Source: JABWBD01 sp040768665 (GTDB lineage Bacteria; Planctomycetota; Planctomycetia; Pirellulales; Thermoguttaceae). Taken from it: a stretch of 64,000 nucleotides of DNA. A program made the position numbers and the translations under genes. Positions 1-6,800 of this stretch are shown here, piece after piece (positions within the stretch are counted from its first letter, which is position 1; the number at the start of each line of letters is the position of its first letter). The stretch lies in assembly GCA_040768665.1 (NCBI GenBank), contig JAXGMN010000022.1, forward strand, positions 1-64,000, in the 5' to 3' direction. The notes beneath the pieces are model-generated. The model was not told where the DNA came from and did not search any database. It saw nothing but the letters and a program-made list of their open reading frames with translations.

Positions 1-403
1 ACCGTCCGGCGCGCTCAGCCGCAGTGACGGCAAGCGTGGAACTCGTGACGTCGAAGCCGGCGCCTTCCAGGTTGTCGGCGACAAGCCGGCCGGTCAGCTC
101 CTCCGGCTGGTACGACAAGCTGATTACCGACACCCGCGCGATCGGATCAACGCCGTCGGCGGCCATACGGGGCCGAATGTGGCTCATCGCCGCTCTCATC
201 GCCCGGCACGTCGTGAGCATCTCGGGCACGAAGCACTCGTGGTCCTGAAATCGCCGCCGCATCTCGCGCATCGCCGGGATGACGGCGACGGTGAGCAACT
301 CGGCCGCGGCGGTCTCGGTGGAGAGTACCTCGCGGGCGGACTTCTCCGCGGCTTTGCAGTCGCCGCTGAGGATCGCCTGGTACAACTGGGTCGGATCGTT
401 CAT
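1..403 (-). CDS. Corrinoid-protein homologue lacking the cobalamin-ligand motif (partial)
   Basis: The gene runs off the left window edge, so only about 134 N-terminal residues are seen. It starts MNDPTQLYQAILSGD, with AGGAG just upstream. The first 80 residues fit the helical B12-binding cap domain of MtaC/MetH-type corrinoid proteins (AVIPAMREMRRRF, then FVPEMLTTCRAM). The following Rossmann segment normally carries DxHxxG, whose His is the lower cobalt ligand. Here the aligned stretch reads YQPEELTGRLV, so Asp, His and Gly are all lost. The gene lies directly downstream of a minus-strand cobalamin riboswitch. Inference: a corrinoid-family protein that no longer binds cobalamin base-off through His. 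It could be a regulator or a decayed methyltransfer protein; no methyltransferase gene is visible beside it. Confidence 0.75.
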   Translation of the reverse strand, partial: MNDPTQLYQAILSGDCKAAEKSAREVLSTETAAAELLTVAVIPAMREMRRRFQDHECFVPEMLTTCRAMRAAMSHIRPRMAADGVDPIARVSVISLSYQPEELTGRLVADNLEGAGFDVTSSTLAVTAAERAGR

Positions 404-589
404 CGAGATCTCCTCAACTACCTGAAATAGGGAAGCTAAAGCGGCCGAAATCTTGCGCGCCGTCGGACGGGCACGCCGCTTCAGGCCGGGCGATCGCCGA
501 AAACGGATGTCCCTCCGAAGCCGTGAGAATGAGCTGCTGCGGCTTCCATGCAACCGCGGCCTCCGCCCCACGCAGAGTACCGCAAGCCT

Positions 590-926
590 TGCGCTGGTAG
601 GTCTTCTGACTTCCGAGCTCAGGTTGTCCAGCCTTCTCGTCGTCGTTCCGGCAACGAAGCCGGGCCCTTTCGGCACCGTTCGAGAAACAACGATCGCTTC
701 GAACCGTAGGACGGATTGGCAATCCGTCTTCAGTAAGGGACGGATTGCCAATCCGTCCTACTGAGGGCTCGCCACGAATTCCCCGAAGGATGCTTGCACG
801 ACAATGGCCGGGAGATTGGACAAACCTTCAGCCGCTCGGTTACAGCGGCGGGGGCCGTCCCGGACTCACACCGGGTTCCCTGTACGTCGGTGCTCCAGGA
901 AGAGCGACCGACCACCAGCGCACACG
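590..926 (-). promoter_or_regulatory. Cobalamin riboswitch with an expanded peripheral hairpin
   Basis: On the minus strand the conserved core is visible: GGGAACCCGGTGTGAGTCC, then CCCCGCCGCTGTAACC, then GGCCATTGTCG, then ACGACGAGAAGGC, and the B12 box GGAAGTCAGAAGACCTACC. The outer stem pairs GCGCTGGTGG (916-926) with CTACCAGCGC (591-600). The hairpin between GCCATTG-TCGT and ACGA-CGAGAAGG holds about 210 nt here. The plus-strand riboswitch at 9330-9520 has only six loop bases at this place. The insert includes the palindromic repeat at 706-761. The switch should reduce expression of the gene at 1-403 when cobalamin is plentiful. Confidence 0.85.
706..761. repeat. Double palindromic intergenic repeat inside a riboswitch
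   Basis: Two copies of a palindromic unit (GGACGGATTGGCAATCCGTC) face each other, starting GTAGGACGG and ending CCGTCCTAC. A diverged double unit lies at 5096-5142 and a single half at 9183-9203, so it is a dispersed REP-like family. This copy sits in the apical part of the minus-strand cobalamin riboswitch. Confidence 0.8.
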
Positions 927-940
927 TCAAATCGCAGTTC

Positions 941-968
941 AGCATAAGCATCTGCGGGAGAGGGTCAA
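941..968 (-). promoter_or_regulatory. Sigma-70 promoter for the minus-strand riboswitch
   Basis: On the minus strand, TTGACC (963-968) and TATGCT (941-946) are separated by 16 bp. Transcription would start near 935, a few bases before the riboswitch outer stem at 926, which supports both calls. Confidence 0.65.
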
Positions 969-1032
969 GACGCCGGGGGAGAAAGGCCGGGCAAATCGTC
1001 CACGGCCGGGTCGACCGATGCGCGGAAAGAGA

Positions 1033-1079
1033 AATCCATATATAGTGTCTTGACGCCCCTGAAATACCTGATATAGTAT
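1033..1079 (+). promoter_or_regulatory. Tandem NrdR-like boxes
   Basis: Two 16-bp sites resemble the NrdR consensus ACACWATATWTWGTGT. Site 1 is AATCCATATATAGTGT (1033-1048, 13 of 16 matches). Site 2 is ATACCTGATATAGTAT (1064-1079, 11 of 16 matches). They start 31 bp apart with a 15-bp linker, which is the spacing known for NrdR box pairs (three helical turns). Site 2 covers the -10 element and site 1 lies just upstream of the -35, so occupation should block the promoter of nrdDG. The match is by eye and no NrdR gene is in the window. Confidence 0.6.
1050..1077 (+). promoter_or_regulatory. Promoter of the nrdDG riboswitch leader
   Basis: TTGACG (1050-1055) and TATAGT (1072-1077) are separated by 16 bp. 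The expected start, near 1084, is at the 5' edge of the cobalamin riboswitch. Confidence 0.75.
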
Positions 1080-1083
1080 CCGG

Positions 1084-1285
1084 TCGTCGGTTCGCTTCAC
1101 GTGGAGCGTCGAAAGAGGGAACCCGGTGCGAATCCGGGACTGCCCCGCAGCGGTGAGCAGGAACGACCGCCGTCAGAAAGCACTGGCCCCGGAAGCGGAG
1201 CTGGGAAGCGACGGTCATTAGGAGTTTCGGTTGGCTCGAGAGCCGGCCGAACGTGTCTGCAAGTCCGAAGACCTGCCGGCGTGCG
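1084..1285 (+). promoter_or_regulatory. Cobalamin riboswitch upstream of nrdD
   Basis: The core elements are in order: GGGAACCCGGTGCGAATCC, GACTGCCCCGCAGCGGTGAG, GCACTGGCCCC, GCTGGGAAGCGACGG, and the B12 box AAGTCCGAAGACCTGCCGG (1261-1279). Class III ribonucleotide reductase needs no cobalamin, so repression by B12 when a B12-dependent class II enzyme can work is the usual logic. About 170 nt separate the B12 box from the nrdD start and could hold the expression platform; I could not assign a clear terminator there. Confidence 0.92.
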
Positions 1286-1454
1286 GCGCATGGTGCGCTG
1301 CAAGCGTGTCAACACCTTCGAGGGAAAGGGACGTTTGACCGGCTGCGCGGGCGCTTCGATCGCACCTGCGTCTGCGGGCCGCTTGTCTCATCACCTCGCC
1401 CAAAGATCCGATCGGCACTGCCTTGATGCGCCGGCGGATGGAAAGGAAGCCCGC

Positions 1455-3623
1455 ATGGCAACGGTCGATACGGTTACTGCGTGGGAAAGTGGGGCGATTG
1501 TCGACGGATTCAAGGCGATCTCGAAGCGCGACGGGAGCCTGGCCGCGTTCGACGCCTCGAAGATCACGGCGGCGATCCTCAAGGCGGGGCGAGCCACCGG
1601 GGAGTTTGGCGAGGATACGGCCAGGCTGCTGACGGTGCGGGTGCTGACCGTCGCGCAGATGCTGTGCGTCGAGCCGACGCCGACCGTCGAGTCGATTCAA
1701 GACATCGTCGAAGAGATCTTGCTCGGTTCGCCCTTCAAGAAGACCGCCAAGGCCTACATCCTCTACCGCGACCAGCACGCCCGCATCCGCGAAATGCTTC
1801 GCAAGGCCGACATCGACCTGATCGACAGCTACCTGGAGAAGCTCGACTGGCGGGTTCGCGAGAACAGCAACATGGCCTACTCGCTGCAGGGGCTGAACAA
1901 CTACGTCTCCGCGGAGGTCAGCAAGACATACTGGCTGAACAAGATCTACACGCCGGAGGTCCGCGAGGCCCACGACTGCGGCGCGCTGCACATCCACGAC
2001 TTGGGCCTGCTCTCGTCGTACTGCGTCGGCTGGGATCTCCGCGACCTGTTGGCCAGCGGTTTTCGGGGAGCGCCGGGCAAGGCCGAGAGCCGCCCGGCGC
2101 GGCATTTCCGCTCCGCCCTGGGGCAGATCGTCAATTTCTTCTACACCCTCCAAGGAGAGGCCGCCGGTGCGCAGGCGTTCTCCAATCTCGATACCCTGCT
2201 GGCCCCACGCGCATCAGTTCGACAGGCCGGCTATCGCGAGGTGAAGCAGGCCCTGCAGGGGGAGTTCGTGTTCAATCTCAACGTGGCCACTTGCCGTCGG
2301 CGCCGGAGCGCGTTTACCAACGCCACGCTCGACCTGCAGCCGCCGGCGATGCTGGCAGGCGAGGCGGTGTTGATCTCGAGGGCGGTTGCAGGACGAAACG
2401 TACGGCGAGTTCCAGGCCGAGATGGACGTGTTCAATCAGGCTTTTCTGGAAGTGCTGACCGAAGGGGACGCCAAAGGGCGTGTTCACCTTCCCGATCCCC
2501 ACACAACATCACGGCCGATTTCAACTGGGATGCTCCGGGGCTGGCGCGGCTGTGGGAAGTGACGGCGAAGTACGGCATCCCCTATTTCGCCAATTTCGTC
2601 AACTCGGAAATGTCGCCCGACGACGCCCGCTCGATGTGCTGCCGGCTGCGGCTCGATCTCCGCTCACTGGAACGCCGCGGCGGCGGCCTGTTCGGCGCGA
2701 ATCCGCTCACCGGTTCGATCGGCGTGGTCACGATCAACCTGCCGCGGCTGGGTTACCTGGCCGCCAGCGAAAGCGAACTGTTCGCGCGGCTCGACGGCCT
2801 GATGGAGATCGCAAGGACCAGCCTCGAGACCAAACGTAAGGTGCTCGAGCAGTTCACCGAGGAGGGCCTCTATCCGTACACGAGGTTCTATCTCCGCAGC
2901 GTCAAACAGCGGTACGGCCACTACTGGAACAACCACTTCTCGACGATCGGCCTGGTCGGGATGAACGAAGCCTGCCTCAACCTGCTGGGTCGCGACATCG
3001 GAACGCCCGAAGGATGCGAGCTGGCCGCCCGCGTGCTCGACCACATGCGCGATCGTTTGCACCGCTTTCAGCAGGAGACGGGCAACCTCTACAACCTGGA
3101 GGCCACGCCCGCCGAAGGCACCGCCTACCGGCTGGCACGGCTCGATCGCGAGCAGTTCCCCGAGATACAATCCGCGATCGACGCCTCGGGCATCCCGGGG
3201 GCCGATCCGTTCTACACCAACTCCACGCAACTGCCGGTCAACTACAGCGACGACATTTTTCACGTGCTCGACCTGCAGGACGACCTGCAATCCCGCTACA
3301 CGGGAGGAACGGTGCAGCACGTCTTCCTGGGCGAGGCCGTGCCGAATCCCGAAACGGTCAAACGCTTCGTCCGCAAGGTCTGCGAGAACTACCGCTTGCC
3401 CTACTTCACGCTTTCGCCGACGTTTTCGATCTGCCCGCAACACGGATATCTCCGCGGAGAAGTCCCGAAGTGCTCGGAATGCGGCCGGGAAACGGAGGTC
3501 TACTCGCGGGTCGTCGGATACTTGCGGCCGGTCAACCAGTGGAACGCCGGCAAGCAGGCGGAGTTCGCCGCTCGCAGCACCTACCGGGTTTCCGGCGACG
3601 GACTGACGCTCCCCAGGATGTGA
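1455..3623 (+). CDS. nrdD: Anaerobic (class III) ribonucleoside-triphosphate reductase
   Basis: Reduces ribonucleotides to deoxyribonucleotides under anoxia with a glycyl radical. The ATG at 1455 follows GGAAAGGA; the open frame extends upstream into the riboswitch, which cannot be coding. About 722 residues. An N-terminal ATP-cone begins near residue 18 (KRDGSLAAFDASKI). The core contains EMSPDDARSMCCRLRLD and GGGLFGANPLTGSIGVVTIN. The C-terminus has a zinc-type CPQHG..CSECG pair and the glycyl-radical region RVVGYLRPVNQWNAGKQ. Between about 2290 and 2510 the reading frame departs from the family: DETYGEFQAEMDVFNQAF lies in the second frame and FTFPIPT in the third, and the original frame resumes at NITADF. 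The net shift is zero and no stop codon appears. The active site around this stretch may be damaged, or the sequence may contain errors. nrdG follows 6 bp downstream. Confidence 0.9.
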   Translation: MATVDTVTAWESGAIVDGFKAISKRDGSLAAFDASKITAAILKAGRATGEFGEDTARLLTVRVLTVAQMLCVEPTPTVESIQDIVEEILLGSPFKKTAKAYILYRDQHARIREMLRKADIDLIDSYLEKLDWRVRENSNMAYSLQGLNNYVSAEVSKTYWLNKIYTPEVREAHDCGALHIHDLGLLSSYCVGWDLRDLLASGFRGAPGKAESRPARHFRSALGQIVNFFYTLQGEAAGAQAFSNLDTLLAPRASVRQAGYREVKQALQGEFVFNLNVATCRRRRSAFTNATLDLQPPAMLAGEAVLISRAVAGRNVRRVPGRDGRVQSGFSGSADRRGRQRACSPSRSPHNITADFNWDAPGLARLWEVTAKYGIPYFANFVNSEMSPDDARSMCCRLRLDLRSLERRGGGLFGANPLTGSIGVVTINLPRLGYLAASESELFARLDGLMEIARTSLETKRKVLEQFTEEGLYPYTRFYLRSVKQRYGHYWNNHFSTIGLVGMNEACLNLLGRDIGTPEGCELAARVLDHMRDRLHRFQQETGNLYNLEATPAEGTAYRLARLDREQFPEIQSAIDASGIPGADPFYTNSTQLPVNYSDDIFHVLDLQDDLQSRYTGGTVQHVFLGEAVPNPETVKRFVRKVCENYRLPYFTLSPTFSICPQHGYLRGEVPKCSECGRETEVYSRVVGYLRPVNQWNAGKQAEFAARSTYRVSGDGLTLPRM

Positions 3624-3629
3624 CGACCC

Positions 3630-4328
3630 ATGCTCCTCGGCGGCTTCCTGCCATTGACGTTCGCGGACTTTCCCGGCCGGTTGGCGTGCGTTGTATTCAC
3701 CCAGGGCTGCAACCTCCGCTGCGGCTATTGCCACAACCCGCAACTGATCGACCGGCATGCCCCCGGTGGTGCCGAGACGCCGACGGAAACCCGGATACTC
3801 GACTTTTTGAAGACGCGACAGGGACTGCTCGACGGCGTCGTCGTCTGTGGGGGCGAGCCGACGGTTCAGCCGGCCTTGATCCCGTTTCTCCAAAGACTTA
3901 AAAACCTGGGGTTCCTGGTGAAGCTCGACACGAACGGGACCAATCCGCCCGTTCTCCGCGAGGCGCTCGATCGCGGCCTGCTGGACTACGTCGCCATGGA
4001 CGTGAAGCACGATCCGGCCCGCTATGCCGCCATCGCCGGCGTTGCCGTGGATCCCGGCGTTCTCGCGGCAAGCCGCGACCTGTTGATGTCGTCGGGCGTG
4101 GCGTGCGAGTTTCGCACCACGGTAATCCCCGGGTTTCACGACGAAGCCGCCATCGAGGAGATGGCTCGGTTCTGCCGGGGGGCGTCTCGCTACGTTCTTC
4201 AGGCGTTTCGCCCGAAGGGGGCCTTCAAGCCGGCGTTTCGGGAGTATTCCGCACCCTCGGCTGAGCAACTTCAACAATTCGAACGGATCGCCGGACGACT
4301 TGTCGACAACGTCGAAGCGTGTTGCTGA
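3630..4328 (+). CDS. nrdG: Anaerobic ribonucleotide reductase activating protein
   Basis: Radical-SAM enzyme that installs the glycyl radical on NrdD. The cluster motif is CNLRCGYC (CxxxCxxC) near residue 28, followed by GVVVCGGEPTVQ, the glycine-rich SAM-binding segment. About 232 residues, a normal length for this family. It starts 6 bp after the nrdD stop, so it is co-transcribed under the same riboswitch and NrdR boxes. The frame is intact, unlike nrdD. Confidence 0.93.
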   Translation: MLLGGFLPLTFADFPGRLACVVFTQGCNLRCGYCHNPQLIDRHAPGGAETPTETRILDFLKTRQGLLDGVVVCGGEPTVQPALIPFLQRLKNLGFLVKLDTNGTNPPVLREALDRGLLDYVAMDVKHDPARYAAIAGVAVDPGVLAASRDLLMSSGVACEFRTTVIPGFHDEAAIEEMARFCRGASRYVLQAFRPKGAFKPAFREYSAPSAEQLQQFERIAGRLVDNVEACC

Positions 4329-4386
4329 ATGGGAACCACGGACGTAGAATCACGAATCCTTGAACAAGCCGTTGGAGACGATTGAT

Positions 4387-5064
4387 ATGGACTGGATTTC
4401 GGCACTCGCTGAGGCGATCACCCGGGGCGATGCGAAGCAGGGCGAAACGGCCGCCCGTGACGCCCTTTCCGCGGGAGTCGATCCGCGCCGGTTGCTCGCC
4501 GACGGGCTGATCCCCGCCATGCACCGCGTGGATATTCAGTTCCAATGCAAGGACTGCCAACAGCCGGAATTGTGCTACGTCCCCGAACAGTTGCTGGTCA
4601 ACCGCGCGATCCGCGCCGCCTTGGATATCCTGCGGCCGGCGTTGGGCGAGGATGCGGGCAAGGGCAGGCCGCGCGTCGTCATCGGCACGGTCGAGGGCGA
4701 CCGTTGCGACCTGGGGCGCGACCTGGTCGCACCACTCTTGCAGGGCCGCGGTTTCGCGGTCGCCGACTTGGGGGCCAGCGTGCCGATCGACCGGTTCGTT
4801 CAGGCGGCGGCCGAATCGCCGCAAGCAATCCTGGTTCTTTACACTCGTAAACCGTCGTCGGCCGAGCTGATGCAGCGATTGAAAGAGTCGCTGCTCAAGG
4901 AGCCCGCGACGGCGAGCACGAGGCTGCTCGTTGTCGGCCACCACATCGATGAGAAGATCTGCGAAGAGATCGGAGCCGACGATTATTGTGCCGACGTCCT
5001 CTCGACTGTCGACAAGGTGACCGGCCTGGCCGCCGGTTTTTCGAGTTCGGGAGCAAGTTCATGA
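4387..5064 (+). CDS. Corrinoid-protein homologue with the axial His replaced by Cys
   Basis: About 225 residues. The ATG at 4387 has GGAG nine bases upstream. The N-terminal four-helix cap domain (MDWISALAEAITRGDA, then LIPAMHRVDIQFQ, then CYVPEQLLVNRAIRAAL) is followed by a cobalamin-type Rossmann domain starting RVVIGTVEGDRCDLGRDLV. In the family this reads GTVxGDxHxxG, and the His coordinates cobalt. Here the codon is TGC, giving DRCDLG. The Asp and Gly of the motif and the downstream fold are kept (LGASVP, ILVLYT, LLVVGHH). It lies 58 bp after nrdG and may be co-transcribed. No partner methyltransferase is visible. It could use thiolate ligation, bind cobalamin weakly as a sensor, or not bind it at all. 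Confidence 0.85.
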   Translation: MDWISALAEAITRGDAKQGETAARDALSAGVDPRRLLADGLIPAMHRVDIQFQCKDCQQPELCYVPEQLLVNRAIRAALDILRPALGEDAGKGRPRVVIGTVEGDRCDLGRDLVAPLLQGRGFAVADLGASVPIDRFVQAAAESPQAILVLYTRKPSSAELMQRLKESLLKEPATASTRLLVVGHHIDEKICEEIGADDYCADVLSTVDKVTGLAAGFSSSGASS

Positions 5065-5095
5065 GGGAAAGGACGCCGGATTCGTGTAGGACGGA

Positions 5096-5142
5096 TTGGT
5101 AATCCGTCTGCGCTGCATGGACGGATTACCAATCCGTCCCAC
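5096..5142. repeat. Double palindromic REP-like repeat
   Basis: Same family as the unit at 706-761: GTAGGACGGATTGGTAATCC, then GGACGGATTACCAATCCGTC facing it. It could form a strong hairpin and may act as a terminator after the corrinoid-protein gene at 4387-5064. Confidence 0.8.
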
Positions 5143-5206
5143 GCGCGGTTGTCGATCGCTACAGGCTGGGTGGCCCTGCCGAACCTGATACGATCCCGGG
5201 AGGAAC

Positions 5207-5665
5207 TTGTGGATTGCGAACCTACCCGTCGAGATCGTCGCCCTTGATGACCTCCGCGAAACGGAATTCCTGAGGTCTCTTGTGGCGGATGCTTCCCAGC
5301 ACGCCGTGCGGATGTTTATCGGCCGTTTCATGACCGACGCCAACGTCGAGCGAATCGCTCCGGGGCTCCGTGACTGCCCGTGGATTGCATTGCGCCAGTA
5401 CGGGCATAGTTGCTTCGTCAATGCCGCGCCGTTGCTGGCCGACGCCCTGCGAGCGGAAAAGGGGCTCGAAGAAGCGGAGAGGGCCGTGCGCGGCGGCGAG
5501 CACCGCATCGTCGTTCTGAGCCGGATTCTGGATGCAGTGCATGAAAACCTCGTGCAGCCGCAAGACCTCGCGTCCCTGGTCGAGAGTCGTTCCGGCAGCG
5601 TCCGCCTCATTCTCACCGGTTGCGCTGTCTCTTCTGAGGAGATCGGAGCTTTCGGTTTCACGTAA
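5207..5665 (+). CDS. CobO-like protein without a nucleotide-binding P-loop
   Basis: 152 residues. The TTG start at 5207 follows GGGAGGA. It aligns over its length with the intact CobO at 13643: VRMFIGRF matches WRIFLGQF, IALRQYGHSCFV matches ITVRQFGRTCFI, and SGSVRLILTG matches PSGVELVITG. The catalytic parts are gone. The Walker A of CobO (TGDGKGKTTAALG) is replaced by VALDDLRETEFLR, and the Walker B segment VILDEAN reads VVLSRIL. It should therefore not adenosylate corrinoids. It follows the His-to-Cys corrinoid protein, separated only by a repeat. Inference: a pseudoenzyme that may bind or present a corrinoid, or a chaperone or sensor subunit. Assignment rests on alignment by eye. Confidence 0.75.
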   Translation: MWIANLPVEIVALDDLRETEFLRSLVADASQHAVRMFIGRFMTDANVERIAPGLRDCPWIALRQYGHSCFVNAAPLLADALRAEKGLEEAERAVRGGEHRIVVLSRILDAVHENLVQPQDLASLVESRSGSVRLILTGCAVSSEEIGAFGFT

Positions 5666-5676
5666 CCGTTCACGCC

Positions 5677-5880
5677 CGCGGCAGGGGACTGGTCCATTTT
5701 TCGGCCAATTTGGGTGTTTTGGCGTCAAAGACGGGCATGGTTCAAAAAACGGGGACTGGCTCCGAGCCAATCAGCTTCTTCCCGTGAAAAACACGGTTCG
5801 GCGAGGTGCCTGTCCCCCTTTTTTGAACCATGCCCAAAGACGTTGGCCGAAAACATGGACCTGTCCCCTTCCCTGCCGCG
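5677..5880. repeat. Nested 204-bp inverted repeat (MITE-like hairpin)
   Basis: Outer arms begin CGCGGCAGGGGACTGGTCCA and end with a matching complement finishing CCTTCCCTGCCGCG. Inner arms are GGGCATGGTTCAAAAAACGG and its complement ending GAACCATGCCC. Between the inner arms are GACTGGCTCCGAG and GAGGTGCCTGTCCCC. Short parts recur near 29,250 (GGGGACTGGCTCCGAG) and 58,980 (GTGCCTGTCCCCG). No reading frame is supported in it. Confidence 0.75.
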
Positions 5881-5998
5881 CGACCCCAAGCAACTGGACG
5901 GTTGCAACGGTCGCGACTAGCATGAAGGGGTAGGATCCCGCCGTGCGGCGCTGAGATCAAGCCGCAACCCGGTTTCCCCGAACAGTGGGAGTCTCTCG

Positions 5999-6796
5999 AT
6001 GCCGTCGCCCTTTCCCGGAATGGACCCGTTTCTCGAACATCCCGAGGTTTTTCCGGACTTTCACGATAGCTTCATTACCTATCTGCGCGAATTCATTCAA
6101 CCACAACTCCCCTCGCCTTATTTCGCCTCGCTCAGCCGGCGAGCATGGATCGAGATCTCGGAGCGATTCGTCGGGCCCGACGTGCAGGTAAGTCGGCCTC
6201 GGAACACGTCCGGCGAGGCCCCGGCGGCGCCGGTTGCGGTCGTTGCGCGGCCGAGGACCGAGCCGCTGGTGATTCACGTCCCCCACGACGAACGAAGCGA
6301 GTTGCTCGTGGAGATTTATCTCGGACGCGGTTCGGATCGTCGGCTGGTCACTTCGGTCGAATTACTCAGCCTCACGAACAAGACACCGGGCGAACACGGT
6401 CGGGACTTGTATCTCCGTAGGCAGCGCGAGATCCTCAGCAGCAAGGTTCACCTGCTGGAAATCGACCTGCTTCGCGCCGGTCAACACACGACGGCGGTGC
6501 CGAAGGATCGGCTTGCCGAGGCCGCAAACGATTTCCACTACCATGTATCGATTCACCACTTCGACAACCTCGAAGACTACTTCGTGTATCCGATTCGTCT
6601 GAACGAGTCGCTGCCGCAGATCGCCCTGCCGTTGCTCTCCGGCGATCCGCCCGTGCCGCTGGATCTGCAGGCCGTTTTCCAGCGGACGTACGAGGCGGGG
6701 CTGTACCGGCGCGAGATCGACTACCGCGAGCATGCACCCGCGCCGCCTCTGAGCGAAGCATGGCAGGTGTGGCTCCGCGAGGTCGTCAAGGAATAG
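5999..6796 (+). CDS. DUF4058 family protein
   Basis: 265 residues starting MPSPFPGMDPFLEHPEVF, the hallmark N-terminus of DUF4058. Internal conserved blocks include RSELLVEIYLGRGSDRRLVTSVELLSLTNK and a C-terminal YEAGLYRREIDYREHAP segment. The function of the family is unknown; the charged, nuclease-like central blocks have led to suggestions of a restriction-endonuclease-like fold, which I cannot confirm here. No signal peptide is seen, so it is probably cytoplasmic. It ends 4 bp before the next gene and is likely co-transcribed with the kinase and enolase paralogue. Confidence 0.88.
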   Translation: MPSPFPGMDPFLEHPEVFPDFHDSFITYLREFIQPQLPSPYFASLSRRAWIEISERFVGPDVQVSRPRNTSGEAPAAPVAVVARPRTEPLVIHVPHDERSELLVEIYLGRGSDRRLVTSVELLSLTNKTPGEHGRDLYLRRQREILSSKVHLLEIDLLRAGQHTTAVPKDRLAEAANDFHYHVSIHHFDNLEDYFVYPIRLNESLPQIALPLLSGDPPVPLDLQAVFQRTYEAGLYRREIDYREHAPAPPLSEAWQVWLREVVKE

Positions 6797-6800
6797 GCGG

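Noticed and set aside
1101..1454. N-terminal extension of nrdD through the open frame
   Set aside because: This DNA is the cobalamin riboswitch and its platform; the family N-terminus starts at 1455.
2664..4277. Long minus-strand open frame of 537 codons over nrdD and nrdG
   Set aside because: It lies opposite two well-recognised genes and has the Arg/Gly/Val-rich look of an antisense shadow in GC-rich DNA; no ribosome site or family.
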